Shown one piece after another: positions 1 to 9,111 of a DNA stretch of 64,000 bases. A program made the translations under genes and the position numbers. This stretch comes from Exobacillus caeni (lineage in GTDB: Bacteria; Bacillota; Bacilli; Bacillales; Guptibacillaceae). Numbering within the stretch: position 1 is the stretch's first letter; each line of letters begins with the position of its first letter. The stretch covers positions 1 to 64,000 of the forward strand of contig NZ_SWLG01000014.1 in assembly GCF_005747095.1 (NCBI RefSeq). The letters run 5' to 3'. Under the pieces are notes generated by a model. The model worked only from the letters and a program-made list of their open reading frames with translations, was not told where the DNA came from and did no database searches.

Positions 1-14
1 ATAGAAACAATCCA

Positions 15-65
15 ACAAAAAATGGTTCCGATCATCAAAAACCGATGATCGGAACCATTTTTAAT
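15..65 (-). terminator. Intrinsic terminator downstream of the YitT gene
   Basis: An 18-bp perfect inverted repeat (19-36 pairing with 44-61, loop of 7) lies just after the stop of the minus-strand gene. A-runs and T-runs on both sides mean it could stop transcription from either direction. Confidence 0.85.
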
Positions 66-109
66 TATTTCAGGCTAGTTATGTCCCAGCCTCTTTTTCT
101 CTTACTTTT

Positions 110-958
110 TTAAGCGAGCCGCTTAAAGTTCTGTCCTAATATTTCGTTCATGCTGTGAACGGTGATGAACGCTTTTTGATCAATTTCAGTTACATACTTT
201 TTCAGTTTTATAAAATCTTTTCGGTCAAGGATCGTTGTGATCACTTCCTTTTGATCAGAAGTAAACGCTCCTCTTGCTGTATGGATCGTTGCACCCTTTC
301 CGAGAACCTGGACGATGAAAGAACGAATATCATCGCTTTCCTGGCTGATAATAACGATCTCTTTGTTTGTATTAAACTGCTGGAGAGTATGGTCGATGAC
401 TATACCATTCAGAATAACGCCAAAGAATGCATACATTCCTACTTCGGGTCCAAACATGTAGACAGATGACAGCGCGATAGCAATATCAGAAAGCAAAACT
501 GCTTTTCCGATTTCTACTGAAAAATATTTATTTAAAATCATCGCGATAATATCCGTTCCGCCGGTAGAAGCCTGCTGGTAAAAGACCAGCGCCATGCCGC
601 AAGCTGCAATACATTGCCCGATAATCAATTGTATAAGTAAATCGTTGCTCAGTGGTTCCGCAATAGGGAAAAGCCACTCCAGTCCCCATACGCCAAACGA
701 AAGAGCAAACGAAGCATAAATCGTCTTTGCCCCAAAACTAAAACCGAGAAAAATAACTCCTACGATAAATAAGATAACGTTTAGTACGATCATGATTGTC
801 CCGAGTGAAAGCCCGGGAAAAAGCTCGTTCATGACGATCGAAAGACCACTAACTCCACCTGTTGCAAGATTGTTAGGTGATAAAAAGAAATGTATGTTAA
901 TTGCTACACCGAGAGACCCCAGTGTAATCAGTAAAAATGACTTGATTTGATTAAGCAT
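110..958 (-). CDS. YitT family membrane protein (DUF161/DUF2179)
   Basis: Integral membrane protein of 282 aa resembling the YitT/YpjC/YqfU group of Bacillus. About six hydrophobic segments fill residues 5-190, and the soluble C-terminal ~85 residues match the DUF2179 layout (KEIVIISQE, GKGATIHTARGAFT). Family function is unsettled; a transport role is often assumed. The frame opens upstream at 979, but GGAGGT sits 7 nt before the ATG at 956-958, so the protein should begin MLNQIKSFLL. It stands alone and is closed by a strong terminator. Confidence 0.88.
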   Translation of the reverse strand: MLNQIKSFLLITLGSLGVAINIHFFLSPNNLATGGVSGLSIVMNELFPGLSLGTIMIVLNVILFIVGVIFLGFSFGAKTIYASFALSFGVWGLEWLFPIAEPLSNDLLIQLIIGQCIAACGMALVFYQQASTGGTDIIAMILNKYFSVEIGKAVLLSDIAIALSSVYMFGPEVGMYAFFGVILNGIVIDHTLQQFNTNKEIVIISQESDDIRSFIVQVLGKGATIHTARGAFTSDQKEVITTILDRKDFIKLKKYVTEIDQKAFITVHSMNEILGQNFKRLA

Positions 959-1135
959 AACATCGACCTCCAAACCCAAATATACTCTGTAAAATATTCA
1001 ATTCGAATTAGGATTATAGTAGGGAAAAGTGGGTTTGTAAACAGTTAAAGCAAACCTTTTTATATAAAATCGCTTTCATTTAAAATTCTTATCATTCCGA
1101 CTCTTAAAATAATGCCGGCCACCTGTGTTAGCGCC

Positions 1136-1348
1136 TTATCCCCAGCCGGCTAAATGAGGTGACGGGTCGGCATACGGAGCTGTAAAAGGAACAAACGGCG
1201 CGGAGCTTTGAGCAGGTGAAATAAGGAATACTCCGGAATAATGCCCCGGATAACTCCCTCCATAAAAATGCGGATATGGATAAGTCGTGTAAGTCGGCCA
1301 GTAATATATCGGGCGCTGTCTTTCGGTAACTGGAAAAGGATGAAACAA
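1136..1348 (-). CDS. Small Tyr/Pro/Gly-rich protein, function unknown
   Basis: A 70-aa protein rich in Tyr, Pro, Gly and Ser (for example PIYYWPTYTTYPYPHFYGG). No family is recognised; composition is reminiscent of small spore-coat or exosporium-associated proteins, which is only an inference. The open frame extends to a TTG at 1369, but that codon lies before an AGGGAGG ribosome site placed 8 nt ahead of a second TTG at 1346-1348, so the latter is taken as start. There is no signal peptide or clear membrane helix. It might be non-coding, but the well-placed Shine-Dalgarno argues otherwise. Confidence 0.55.
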   Translation of the reverse strand: MFHPFPVTERQRPIYYWPTYTTYPYPHFYGGSYPGHYSGVFLISPAQSSAPFVPFTAPYADPSPHLAGWG

Positions 1349-1493
1349 AAGAAAAACCTCCCTAAACAATGATAGATAGTTTATTCACAGTCCGGGAGAT
1401 CAGGAACCTATGTTTTATTCTTCCAGGAGACTCTGTTTTCCTGGCAAACTTAAATGGTGTCAAAGTGTCCTATCCTTTCAGCGCCCTTATTAA

Positions 1494-1545
1494 CATAAAA
1501 AACACCCCCGAAAGTTAGATTTATTACTCTAACTTTCGGGGGTCG
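1494..1545 (-). terminator. Terminator of tcyP
   Basis: A 15-bp perfect stem (CCCCCGAAAGTTAGA at 1505-1519 with its complement at 1528-1542) is followed on the minus strand by a T-run (complement of the A-run at 1496-1502). It lies directly after the tcyP stop codon. Confidence 0.92.
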
Positions 1546-1577
1546 GTACCGACCATTTCCAGGCCGACTCTATATCT

Positions 1578-2960
1578 TTATGCTTCTTCCAAATCGTTGG
1601 TTTCTGCGGCATACACTTTAATATCTAACTCATTCGTCGCTTTACTTGTGAGAAGGCCGGCAGTCATACTTCCACTGACGTTCACTGCGGTTCTCCCCAT
1701 ATCGATAAGAGGCTCGATTGAAATAAGCAAGCCTGCAAGGCCAACCGGCAGGTTCATTGCAGAAAGAACCAGGATTGCCGCAAAGGTTGCTCCGCCTCCA
1801 ACCCCTGCTACCCCAAAAGAACTGATCGCTACTATTAAAATCAACGATAAAATAAACGAAGGAGTCAACGGGTCTATGCCAACAGTTGGGGCAATCATCA
1901 CAGCAAGCATCGCCGGATATATTCCCGCACATCCGTTTTGGCCGATCGAAAGCCCGAAAGAACCAGAAAAGTTCGCTATTCCTTCTGAAACACCTAACTC
2001 GTTTGTTTGTGTTTTAATGTTTAACGGCAATGTCCCGGCACTTGTTCTAGAGGTAAACGCAAACGCCAGAACCGGAAAAGCCTTCTTAACATAAGTGAAA
2101 GGATTTAATCCCGCAATTGCCAGCAACACCAGATGAACAATGAACATTAACAACAAAGCTACATATGAAGCGAGTACAAATTCCCCAAGTTTCCATATCG
2201 CCCCATAATCACTTGTTGCGGTAACCTTAGTCATTAAGGCAAGCACCCCATAAGGAGTTAAACGAAGGATAAGCGTGACTACTCTCATAACAACTGCGTG
2301 TACTGCATCCACCAGATTAGCAAAGATCATGGCATGTGAAGGGTTTTTCCTCCTGACACCAAGGTAGGCTAATCCAATGAAAACTGAAAAGATTACCACT
2401 GCTATCGTAGAAGTTGACCTTGCCCCGGTAAAATCTAGAAAAGGATTTCCGGGTAGCAATTCTATAACTTTTTGAGGATAAGATAAGCTTTCCATATCTC
2501 CCAGCCGTTCTTCAAGTTGCTGGGCCCTCGCAATTTCAGCGTCTCCTTGTTGTATCTGTATAGCTTCCAGATCAAAGGCAAAGGTCGTTCCGATACCGAT
2601 TGCTGCTGCAATAGCTGTAGTGCCTACTAAAATTCCTATAATGAATCCGCTTATCTTCCCGACATTATTTTTCAATTTCATCTTCACAAATGCCGCGACG
2701 ATCGAAATAAACACCAGCGGCATAACAATCATTTGCAATAGCTTTACATACCCATAACCAACAATGTTGAACCAATCGATCGAGTTTTTGATCGTGTCGG
2801 ATGCTGCCCCATAAATGATCTGAAGGATTACCCCAAACAGAATTCCCAGCCCTAAAGCAGTAAATACTCGTATTGAGAAGGAAACATGCCTTTTCTGCAT
2901 CGCATATAAGCCAAAAATCAATGCACACATTACAACAATATTAATCAAAGTAAACGCCAT
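1578..2960 (-). CDS. tcyP: L-cystine transporter TcyP (dicarboxylate/amino acid:cation symporter family)
   Basis: Secondary transporter of 460 aa for L-cystine uptake, a member of the DAACS family. Length and sequence fit Bacillus TcyP (about 463 aa): the N-terminal region with QKRHVSFSIRVFTALGLG is characteristic, followed by multiple helices, the Ser-rich reentrant segment around residues 315-330 (TSRTSAGTLPLN) and the C-terminal MGRTAVNVSGSM motif typical of DAACS substrate and Na+ binding. GGGAGG lies 8 nt before the ATG. It is monocistronic. In Bacillus subtilis tcyP is controlled by CymR, and a possible half-site is present upstream. Confidence 0.92.
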   Translation of the reverse strand: MAFTLINIVVMCALIFGLYAMQKRHVSFSIRVFTALGLGILFGVILQIIYGAASDTIKNSIDWFNIVGYGYVKLLQMIVMPLVFISIVAAFVKMKLKNNVGKISGFIIGILVGTTAIAAAIGIGTTFAFDLEAIQIQQGDAEIARAQQLEERLGDMESLSYPQKVIELLPGNPFLDFTGARSTSTIAVVIFSVFIGLAYLGVRRKNPSHAMIFANLVDAVHAVVMRVVTLILRLTPYGVLALMTKVTATSDYGAIWKLGEFVLASYVALLLMFIVHLVLLAIAGLNPFTYVKKAFPVLAFAFTSRTSAGTLPLNIKTQTNELGVSEGIANFSGSFGLSIGQNGCAGIYPAMLAVMIAPTVGIDPLTPSFILSLILIVAISSFGVAGVGGGATFAAILVLSAMNLPVGLAGLLISIEPLIDMGRTAVNVSGSMTAGLLTSKATNELDIKVYAAETNDLEEA

Positions 2961-2999
2961 AACCTATCCCTCCCTTTTCCCTCAAGTTCTCTATGTATA

Positions 3000-3020
3000 T
3001 GCTAATAATTCCTATAAAAT
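3000..3020 (-). promoter_or_regulatory. Possible CymR-type operator upstream of tcyP
   Basis: On the minus strand the sequence TTTTATAGGAATTATTAGC lies about 40 nt before the tcyP start. Its ATAGGAATTATT core resembles the GGAATTAT core that I recall for CymR sites in Bacilli. The match is short and based on memory. Confidence 0.3.
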
Positions 3021-3060
3021 AGCTTGGCTATATATCCTATATCTTTTTATCTTTTAAGAA

Positions 3061-3526
3061 GGCTCTTTTCTGAAAGACTGTTGTTTTTGCACAAAAGAGA
3101 TAAACTGCGACGCAATTGCAGCATTGATTTCCACTCCGGGCAGTTCGCTTTCCGCGGGCAACGCTTCAGCTTCCTCGTCAGCAAAACCCGCTTCCTGCGG
3201 GATCTTCAGCTGTTGCTTTTCCCGCAGGAGTCGACTGCCCTCCGCTGGAATCAATTGGTGTATTCTCAGAAATGAAAAACACCAAAGCCAACTCTTAGCG
3301 AAGCAACACACGTAGACTCCTCGAAAATGAACGTCTCATTTTCTTCGTGCGATGTCTTGCTGCCGTAGCTTTCCTTATCCTGCGGGACAGCAGCGAAGAC
3401 GAGTGAGGAGGCTCAGCGCGAGCCCGCGGAAAGCGTAGTGTATTTCCGCAGCGGTCATCCATCCGTTATGTCGCAAGTCATCTCAAATGTGAAGCTTATT
3501 AAGCAACAAAGTATGCGAAAAGAGCC
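3061..3526. repeat. MITE-like dispersed repeat, copy 1 (466 bp)
   Basis: Fills most of the gap between tcyP and the TPR gene. It starts with GGCTCTTTTC and ends with GAAAAGAGCC, so the ends are inverted repeats; inside them, AGATAAACTGCGAC at the left pairs loosely with a related right arm. Both flanks carry TTTAAG, a possible target duplication. GC-rich interior blocks such as CCCGCGGAAAGC recur in copies at 41527-42173 (opposite orientation) and 46910-47060 (internally deleted). Short open frames within it look spurious. Confidence 0.85.
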
Positions 3527-3598
3527 TTTAAGGAAGAGGGAATTACTGTTTTTGTTCCTGGTTGTGGTATAGTGGAGGTATAAAGGAGGGAATCAATC

Positions 3599-4999
3599 AT
3601 GGAAAAACATATGATTACTGTCATGAACGGAAAACAACAGCTTCAGTTAACCCCCGAAAGACTTGCAATGTACCACCGGTGCAATCTTATAGAGGCGCAT
3701 GATGAAAACCATGAAACATACTATCTCTTCTTTTACAAACAAGTTTTTCTAACAGGCAAAAAGGCAAGTGATGTTAAACGCCATTCTTTTGTTGAAAAAG
3801 CCTTTAAAAACGGCATTCTCTTTGATTCGGACCATCCTCTCTTGAACAATCTTTTAAACAGTACCTCTTCAATTAAGTTCCAGCGTTTCAATCAGCTGCT
3901 AAATAAAATACAACAAACATATACTCCTCAAGAAACCGTATTGATCTTCACCTTTTTTGATACCTTTATCGACAAACAAAAAATTATTAAACTTGCCCAG
4001 AACCTCTTTTATGAATACAGAAGGAACGGGAAATTATATATGGGCTACCAGATTCTAAGAATACTGAATCACTTTGCACCAGAGCATGGATGGATTAAAC
4101 AACAGGTGAACCATATGGACTACCAGAAATATGCTATGTTCTACAATCAGTCTCCTGAACAGATCGTTAAAAAAGATCCCCTTTACGCAGAACTGATCTG
4201 TTTTGAAAAAAGAACTTCCCCTGAATGCCAGCTTATACTATCATCTATACTAACGACAGGTAAGAGATGGACAGATTTCCTTTCTGTAACGATCGACCAC
4301 TATGCAAAAGCGCCTGATTCCGCCAGGTTCCAAACACTCATTACCCTTCTTGGGCGTTTTATTTCCGAAGACTCCGAAAAAGCAAACATCCTTAATCACC
4401 TTTACAGGCAGTCACCTGATCTTCCTGAACTCCAGCACCATTTATTTCAGACCAGTCTGCTTTTACATAACTATGACGAAGCAATCGATCTGGTCTCCCT
4501 TCATAGGCTCCCGTTAACTGCTTTACAGAAAAAAGAACTGAAAGATGTTATACTCGAAAGCCTTCCATCTCTTAAAAAGCAAACAATCGAAAAGCTAAGC
4601 GTTGTTCTACAGCAATTATTCGCATCCGATTCAGAGAAACTGAACGAAATATTGATGCCCTGTGTGTCATACTTGCTAAAAGAACATGATATTAATTATA
4701 TAAAAGCCTGGCTTAGACCGCTCGAACAGTCGGAACACCCTCTTCCTGTTGTTAAAAAAATCAACGAGATGATCATGGTTCTTGATGACCCGGATAAGCA
4801 ATCGTCACTCGGGGAAATGTATTACTTCTTTAAACAATCGGAAAAAGCGATCGAATGCTTCAAGTGGGATATGGAGCTCAAGCCTGACGATCCCAAACCT
4901 ATACAATCGCTGTCCAAGATCTATGCAGAAAACGGACAGCCAGAAGAATCTCAAACCTACCAACAGCTTCTTCGTTCCATGAATAAAAGGGCGAACTGA
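3599..4999 (+). CDS. TPR-containing cytoplasmic protein, function unknown
   Basis: Soluble, mainly helical protein of 466 aa without signal peptide or membrane helix. The C-terminal ~65 residues contain a clear TPR unit (GEMYYFFKQSEKAIECFKWD, then a second helix pair around SLSKIYAENGQPEES). The preceding 380 residues look like degenerate helical repeats. Such proteins normally mediate protein contacts; no catalytic motif is seen. AAAGGAGGG lies 9 nt before the ATG. It converges on the lia operon. A specific function cannot be assigned. Confidence 0.75.
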   Translation: MEKHMITVMNGKQQLQLTPERLAMYHRCNLIEAHDENHETYYLFFYKQVFLTGKKASDVKRHSFVEKAFKNGILFDSDHPLLNNLLNSTSSIKFQRFNQLLNKIQQTYTPQETVLIFTFFDTFIDKQKIIKLAQNLFYEYRRNGKLYMGYQILRILNHFAPEHGWIKQQVNHMDYQKYAMFYNQSPEQIVKKDPLYAELICFEKRTSPECQLILSSILTTGKRWTDFLSVTIDHYAKAPDSARFQTLITLLGRFISEDSEKANILNHLYRQSPDLPELQHHLFQTSLLLHNYDEAIDLVSLHRLPLTALQKKELKDVILESLPSLKKQTIEKLSVVLQQLFASDSEKLNEILMPCVSYLLKEHDINYIKAWLRPLEQSEHPLPVVKKINEMIMVLDDPDKQSSLGEMYYFFKQSEKAIECFKWDMELKPDDPKPIQSLSKIYAENGQPEESQTYQQLLRSMNKRAN

Positions 5000-5002
5000 A
5001 CG

Positions 5003-5070
5003 ATAAAAACGGACTGACTTTTTGTGCTGAAGAGGCGATTGAATGCACCTCCACACTTTAGCCAGTCCCT
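5003..5070. terminator. Bidirectional hairpin between the TPR gene and liaR
   Basis: GGACTGACT at 5011-5019 pairs with AGCCAGTCC at 5060-5068 through a long, imperfect stem. An A-run before it gives a T-run for transcripts coming from liaR on the minus strand. It separates two convergent genes. Confidence 0.55.
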
Positions 5071-5086
5071 TTATGTACATAACTTA

Positions 5087-5719
5087 TCATTTTGCAAGTG
5101 AATGCTTGAATGCGTAGATCACTGCCTGGGTTCGGTCCGCCACTTCAAGCTTGCTTAAGATATTGCTTACATGAACCTTTACTGTCTTAAGAGCGATAAA
5201 TAGCTCATCTGCGATTTCCTGGTTCGACTTTCCTTCGGCCATCAACAATAAAATTTCCATTTCACGGTTTGTCAGCTCATCATGTGGAGATTGGTTATTC
5301 TTCTGGCGCATTCTGGACATCATCTTCCCGGTGACTTCCGGTTCCAGCACAGATTCCCCACGGTAGGTTTTTCGAACCGCTTCTGCTATGGAACTGGCTT
5401 TGGATGTTTTCAACATGTAGCTTGTTGCTCCAGCTTCAAGGGCCGGGTAAACCTTTTCATCATCCAAAAAGCTCGTCACAATAATAATCTTTGCTTCCGG
5501 CCACTCTTCGATGATCTTCTTTGTCGCTTCGATGCCGTCCATTTCTTGCATGACCAGGTCCATCAAAATGATGTCGGGACGCAAATCAAGTGCAAGTTTA
5601 ACCGCCTTCTTTCCATTCTCCGCTTCCTCAACCACATCGATGTCAGGCTGGGCATCAAGATAAGAAGAAACGCCTATCCTTACCATTTCATGATCATCAA
5701 CGAATAACACGCTAATCAT
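5087..5719 (-). CDS. liaR: Response regulator LiaR (NarL/FixJ family)
   Basis: DNA-binding response regulator of 210 aa. The N-terminal receiver domain shows DDHE near residues 8-11, the phospho-acceptor Asp in IILMDLVM and the conserved Lys in YMLKTS; the C-terminal LuxR-type helix-turn-helix has [15 protein letters not shown] and the recognition segment [14 protein letters not shown]. In Bacilli it activates liaIH in response to cell-wall damage sensed with LiaS and LiaF. A GTG lies in frame at 5728 but is inside the ribosome site, so the ATG at 5719, overlapping the liaS stop by 8 nt, is chosen. Last gene of the operon. Confidence 0.93.
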   Translation of the reverse strand: MISVLFVDDHEMVRIGVSSYLDAQPDIDVVEEAENGKKAVKLALDLRPDIILMDLVMQEMDGIEATKKIIEEWPEAKIIIVTSFLDDEKVYPALEAGATSYMLKTSKASSIAEAVRKTYRGESVLEPEVTGKMMSRMRQKNNQSPHDELTNREMEILLLMAEGKSNQEIADELFIALKTVKVHVSNILSKLEVADRTQAVIYAFKHSLAK

Positions 5720-6752
5720 CTGTTTCACCCTCTATCATAGGAACTCTTACTTCTAAGCGCGTCCCTTTATTTGGCACGCTCACTATCTTCATAGAACCGC
5801 CTACCTCAACTGCTCTTTCGTGCATCGTTTGCATTCCATAAGAACCTGTTTTTTCTTTGTCCATCTCAAAGCCTATCCCATCATCTGCTATACGCAGAAT
5901 AATCAACCCTTCACGCTCGATCAATAAAACTTCCATACTTTCAGCCTTTGAATGCCTCAATATATTGGAGACAGCTTCCTGCAAAATTCGAAATAGATGG
6001 TCCTCGACTCCTTTATCAAGCTTTAACGGTTCCACTTTCCACTTCAAGTTGATCGGCACTTTCTGTGTTAATTCACCCAATAGCTCCTGAATTCCTTCCT
6101 GGAGCGATTTTCCTTTTAACGCTGCAGGCCGTAAATGAAGTAACAGGGCACGCATTTCAAGCTGGGACTGGTGAATCATCTCTTCCACCATCTTTAGCTG
6201 TTTCGTTTCACGCTCATCTGTAGAGGATTTTGATTCATTGATTGCTGACATCATCATAGATGCAGCAAATAACTGCTGGCTGACCGAATCGTGAAGTTCT
6301 CTTGCAAGCCTCTGGCGTTCCTGGGAGACCATTTCCTGTATCCGTTTCTCCTGTACTTCCGCCTTTTCACTTGCAAGCTTTTGCGATAGCTTTGTCTGTT
6401 CTGAGATCTGTTGTTGGATTCTTTCTATCGTGTTTCTGATCGTATCAAGTTCCGGTACACCACAGAGGTCTTTCTTGCTCACCTGTCTGCCGCGTTCCAG
6501 CATTTTTAGAGAATCTTCTATTGCCTCAAAGTGTTTTCTCAAGATGATTCCCGCAAACAATCCAAATACTGCCCCGATCAAAAGACTTAAAACAGGCACA
6601 AAAATTATAAAGGGTAGATCCATTACTGTCCTTGACCAAAAGACTGACCAATCGGCAGAAGGAAAAGCGACTAAGAACGATCCCATCAAGATGCCCAGAA
6701 CAATGATCGCAAGTCCAGCTCCCGCTAAAATGAAACGCTGAACGGTACTCAT
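5712..6752 (-). CDS. liaS: Sensor histidine kinase LiaS
   Basis: Membrane histidine kinase of 346 aa. Two N-terminal helices (about residues 8-30 and 45-72) flank a short extracellular loop, as in intramembrane-sensing kinases. A HAMP-like linker follows, then the HisKA_3 box [16 protein letters not shown] with the phospho-acceptor His, and the HATPase with N box ([12 protein letters not shown]) and ADDGIGF. LiaS phosphorylates LiaR and is held inactive by LiaF. Its start overlaps the liaF stop by 4 nt, indicating translational coupling. Confidence 0.93.
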   Translation of the reverse strand: MSTVQRFILAGAGLAIIVLGILMGSFLVAFPSADWSVFWSRTVMDLPFIIFVPVLSLLIGAVFGLFAGIILRKHFEAIEDSLKMLERGRQVSKKDLCGVPELDTIRNTIERIQQQISEQTKLSQKLASEKAEVQEKRIQEMVSQERQRLARELHDSVSQQLFAASMMMSAINESKSSTDERETKQLKMVEEMIHQSQLEMRALLLHLRPAALKGKSLQEGIQELLGELTQKVPINLKWKVEPLKLDKGVEDHLFRILQEAVSNILRHSKAESMEVLLIEREGLIILRIADDGIGFEMDKEKTGSYGMQTMHERAVEVGGSMKIVSVPNKGTRLEVRVPMIEGETDD

Positions 6753-7489
6753 ATGCGCTTCACCTCAAGGTTTCCAACCATCATCGAAGTAACGATCTTA
6801 ATTTTCTGATCTGTATTTTCATAATCAGGGGTATGATAGTGCAATACCTGGTTGAATAGTTTAGGTTCTTCGTGGTCAAAGATAGCCGCAGAACCAGCAA
6901 GGATCGAATGATGGACACTTACTTCCACATCAAACGGAACGAGGATTTCGATGTTTCCGATAAAGTTGCGGACAACAATAACCGATTCTTCCTGCGGCAG
7001 CAGCGTATAGCTTAAATCGATCACCGTATCGCCGATGCCGCATTGAATGTTGATATCGTTCCATTCATATACTTGTTCAGGAGTTTTTTGCTGGCCTAAC
7101 CACATGTTTTCAAAAAGCGGCTTTTGTTTAAGTAAAGGACCCTTTTCCTGTGATAAAGTATCTTGCTTTTCTTTCACTTCAGGTTTAATAAATTCTGGCT
7201 CCTGTTTCGACTTGTAAAACTGAACTGCAATATAAAGTAAAACAGCGACCAAAAAGAACTTGAATGCCATCAAATTCAATATCGTGATCAGTAGACTGAT
7301 AAGCCCGATCCAAAATAAAATCTTCCCCGAAGTACGAGGCATCCGTTTTCGCCCAATATAGATTAAACCGACCAAAATGAGCAAATAAAAAATCAGGCCT
7401 CCGCCGTTAAATGATATTTCTAATAACAGAAGAATAATACCGATCAGGAGAATCCAGCCCATAAAATCTGATTTCTTTTTATTGGACAT
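6749..7489 (-). CDS. liaF: LiaF, inhibitor of the LiaSR two-component system
   Basis: Membrane protein of 246 aa. Four hydrophobic segments lie within residues 9-90, followed by a cytoplasmic linker and a C-terminal beta-rich domain of the cell-wall-active antibiotic response type (VIDLSYTLLPQEE, FIGNIEILVPFDVEVSV). LiaF keeps LiaS off in the absence of envelope stress. It precedes liaS with a 4-nt overlap. A liaG gene, which in Bacillus subtilis sits between liaH and liaF, is missing here. Confidence 0.92.
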   Translation of the reverse strand: MSNKKKSDFMGWILLIGIILLLLEISFNGGGLIFYLLILVGLIYIGRKRMPRTSGKILFWIGLISLLITILNLMAFKFFLVAVLLYIAVQFYKSKQEPEFIKPEVKEKQDTLSQEKGPLLKQKPLFENMWLGQQKTPEQVYEWNDINIQCGIGDTVIDLSYTLLPQEESVIVVRNFIGNIEILVPFDVEVSVHHSILAGSAAIFDHEEPKLFNQVLHYHTPDYENTDQKIKIVTSMMVGNLEVKRI

Positions 7490-7550
7490 GGCGGATCGCC
7501 TCTCTTTCTATCGATGAAGTAAAGAAAAATAACCTATGAGATTTATGAGA

Positions 7551-7578
7551 AAAAAGGCGTAGAGCACTACGCCTTCTT
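7551..7578 (-). terminator. Intrinsic terminator between liaH and liaF
   Basis: AAGGCGTAG and CTACGCCTT form a perfect 9-bp stem with a 4-nt loop, and on the minus strand the right arm runs into TTTTTT. Placed after the liaH stop, it would make liaIH the abundant transcript with partial read-through to liaFSR. Confidence 0.88.
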
Positions 7579-7595
7579 AGAATACCATGTTTACA

Positions 7596-8243
7596 TTAAG
7601 AAATAGAATGTGATTCTTCTATTTTCAGTTCTTTTTCAAGCTGGGCGAACCGCGCATCTATCGTATTATGATGATAGTCTGAGTTAACCTGGTGCTCAAT
7701 TCGATCTAAATATTGCTCAATCTCTTCAAATTTTGAAAATGGCTTAGAAGAATACGTTTCCTGCTCAAGCACTTTATTCATGCCATGGTTTGCACGGGCA
7801 ACATTTTCACGGCCCATTAGTTCCATGCGTTTGATATACATATCTTTCAGCTTATGTTTCATCTGCTCATATTTCTGTTCCAGGTTATCAAGCTCGCGAA
7901 TAGCCGAATCAAGGGATTCCTTCAGGCGAATACCACGTTCTTCATATTGTGATCGCTCCCTTTGTGCAAATTCATAAAGCTCATTCTCCCCTGCTTTTGA
8001 AGCAACCTCCGCCTGTTGCTTGCGCTTCTCTACCATTTTTTGTGCCTGATGATACTCCCTGGTAAATTCATCCTTCAAAAGATACTGGCGCTCCACCAAT
8101 TTACGCGTCTTTTCAACCTGCTGCTCACACTGGCGTAAATACTGGTTTAACACCGAAATCGGATTCTTCTGCTCCTTTTTATCCAACATCTCATGAAAAT
8201 CAGCTTCGATAGAGTTTTTAATACGGCCAAATAAACTACCCAC
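7596..8243 (-). CDS. liaH: LiaH, PspA/IM30-family membrane stress protein
   Basis: Peripheral coiled-coil protein of 215 aa (Bacillus subtilis LiaH is about 225 aa). The N-terminus LFGRIKNSIEADFHEMLDK gives the amphipathic helix, and a long charged coiled coil fills residues 20-190, as in PspA/IM30 proteins that assemble on damaged membranes. The open frame runs upstream to 8414, but AAAGGAGAG sits 6 nt before a GTG at 8241-8243, which gives the standard family N-terminus; the 57-residue extension is not credible. Target of LiaR activation together with liaI. Confidence 0.92.
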   Translation of the reverse strand: MGSLFGRIKNSIEADFHEMLDKKEQKNPISVLNQYLRQCEQQVEKTRKLVERQYLLKDEFTREYHQAQKMVEKRKQQAEVASKAGENELYEFAQRERSQYEERGIRLKESLDSAIRELDNLEQKYEQMKHKLKDMYIKRMELMGRENVARANHGMNKVLEQETYSSKPFSKFEEIEQYLDRIEHQVNSDYHHNTIDARFAQLEKELKIEESHSIS

Positions 8244-8331
8244 TGTAATCTCTCCTTTATAGTTGTTTTTTCTAACTCTTTTTAAAACCTCTGTTAAATA
8301 ATGTACAATTAGGACCACAAAGCGACACTTC

Positions 8332-8464
8332 TTTGCTCTCCCTAAAAAATAGATACTAAATCTATTTTTACAAGAGCGTAGCGACAAGGCACGTTGTGTT
8401 CCCGGCTGCGTCATGCTCGCATGTAAGAAGCCAGGGATACATAAGAGCCGCCAGGGAGAGCAAA
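8332..8464. repeat. 133-bp hairpin-rich element with 12-bp terminal inverted repeats
   Basis: TTTGCTCTCCCT at 8332-8343 is the exact inverse complement of AGGGAGAGCAAA at 8453-8464. Inside is a second palindrome (AAAAATAGAT at 8345-8354 with ATCTATTTTT at 8360-8369) and a GC-richer segment. It occupies the liaI-liaH intergenic space. The structure fits a small non-autonomous mobile element or processing hairpin; no target duplication is apparent. Confidence 0.7.
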
Positions 8465-8482
8465 TATGCCGTCTCTAAATCC

Positions 8483-8830
8483 TTAGTTTCTCTTTAACTC
8501 CGCCCACTGCTTCTCAAAGCTCGTGAACGGGTCTTCATCCTGCTGCTGCTCTACTGACTTCTCCTCATTCCACTTCTTATATACAACATAGAGAACATAG
8601 ATCGCTGCAAGCCCAACCACTGCCGGAAAATTTGAAGCAGAAGCGCTCAGGGCAATCAGTGCGATTATTCCCCAGATGACTTTTCCTGATGTAGAATCTG
8701 TCTTCAAGAACTCCTTCGCTGCATAATAGAGAATAAGTAGACTGATTGCTAACCCCACCATCGGGCCAAGATTAGCGAGCAGGATTACTGCTGCGAAACC
8801 TCCAAGTATAAGTAAACCGAATTTTTTCAT
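8483..8830 (-). CDS. liaI: LiaI-like small membrane protein
   Basis: Membrane protein of 115 aa with three or four hydrophobic segments (about residues 4-35, 47-62 and 66-84) and a charged C-terminal tail. It occupies the position of liaI, first gene of the lia operon, whose product anchors LiaH at the membrane in Bacillus subtilis. A strong AAAGGAGG lies 7 nt before the ATG. Sequence similarity within this family is low, so identity rests partly on context. Confidence 0.82.
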   Translation of the reverse strand: MKKFGLLILGGFAAVILLANLGPMVGLAISLLILYYAAKEFLKTDSTSGKVIWGIIALIALSASASNFPAVVGLAAIYVLYVVYKKWNEEKSVEQQQDEDPFTSFEKQWAELKRN

Positions 8831-8889
8831 CTTCGTTTCCTCCTTTCTTGTCTCTATCTTATCTCGATAGGGGCTTTCTCATAATGAAC

Positions 8890-8942
8890 CTGAGCTATAT
8901 TTTCTACTAAGACTTGAGGCTTATAAGGCTTATTGCTAGAGA
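8890..8942 (-). promoter_or_regulatory. Candidate LiaR-dependent promoter of liaIH
   Basis: On the minus strand a TATAGC -10 (8894-8899) is preceded not by a -35 hexamer but by a palindromic block centred near 8923 (AAGCCTTATAAGCCTC) flanked by AAGTCT and AGTCTC. An activator site in place of a -35 box is what the lia promoter requires. The exact LiaR consensus could not be checked. Confidence 0.35.
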
Positions 8943-9111
8943 CTGATTATTAATACGGTGGATAAAGCGCAGGAGCCCACGATGGATTTTTAGTTCGATC
9001 ACCAAGTTTCGGTTTTAAAAATATGGTCGGAAACCACTTGATGATGTATAGAGGCTTATGAAATGATAGTATCAATTTAAGATATCGCGTTAAGACAGGG
9101 GAGTGTAAATC

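Noticed and set aside
1073-1088. cre-like site (ATGAAAGCGATTTTAT on the minus strand) before the YitT gene
   Set aside because: One of the fixed positions is wrong and it is over 100 nt from the start with no clear promoter.
1597-2094. 165-codon plus-strand open frame opposite tcyP
   Set aside because: Antisense shadow of a well-supported transporter; no ribosome site and biased composition.
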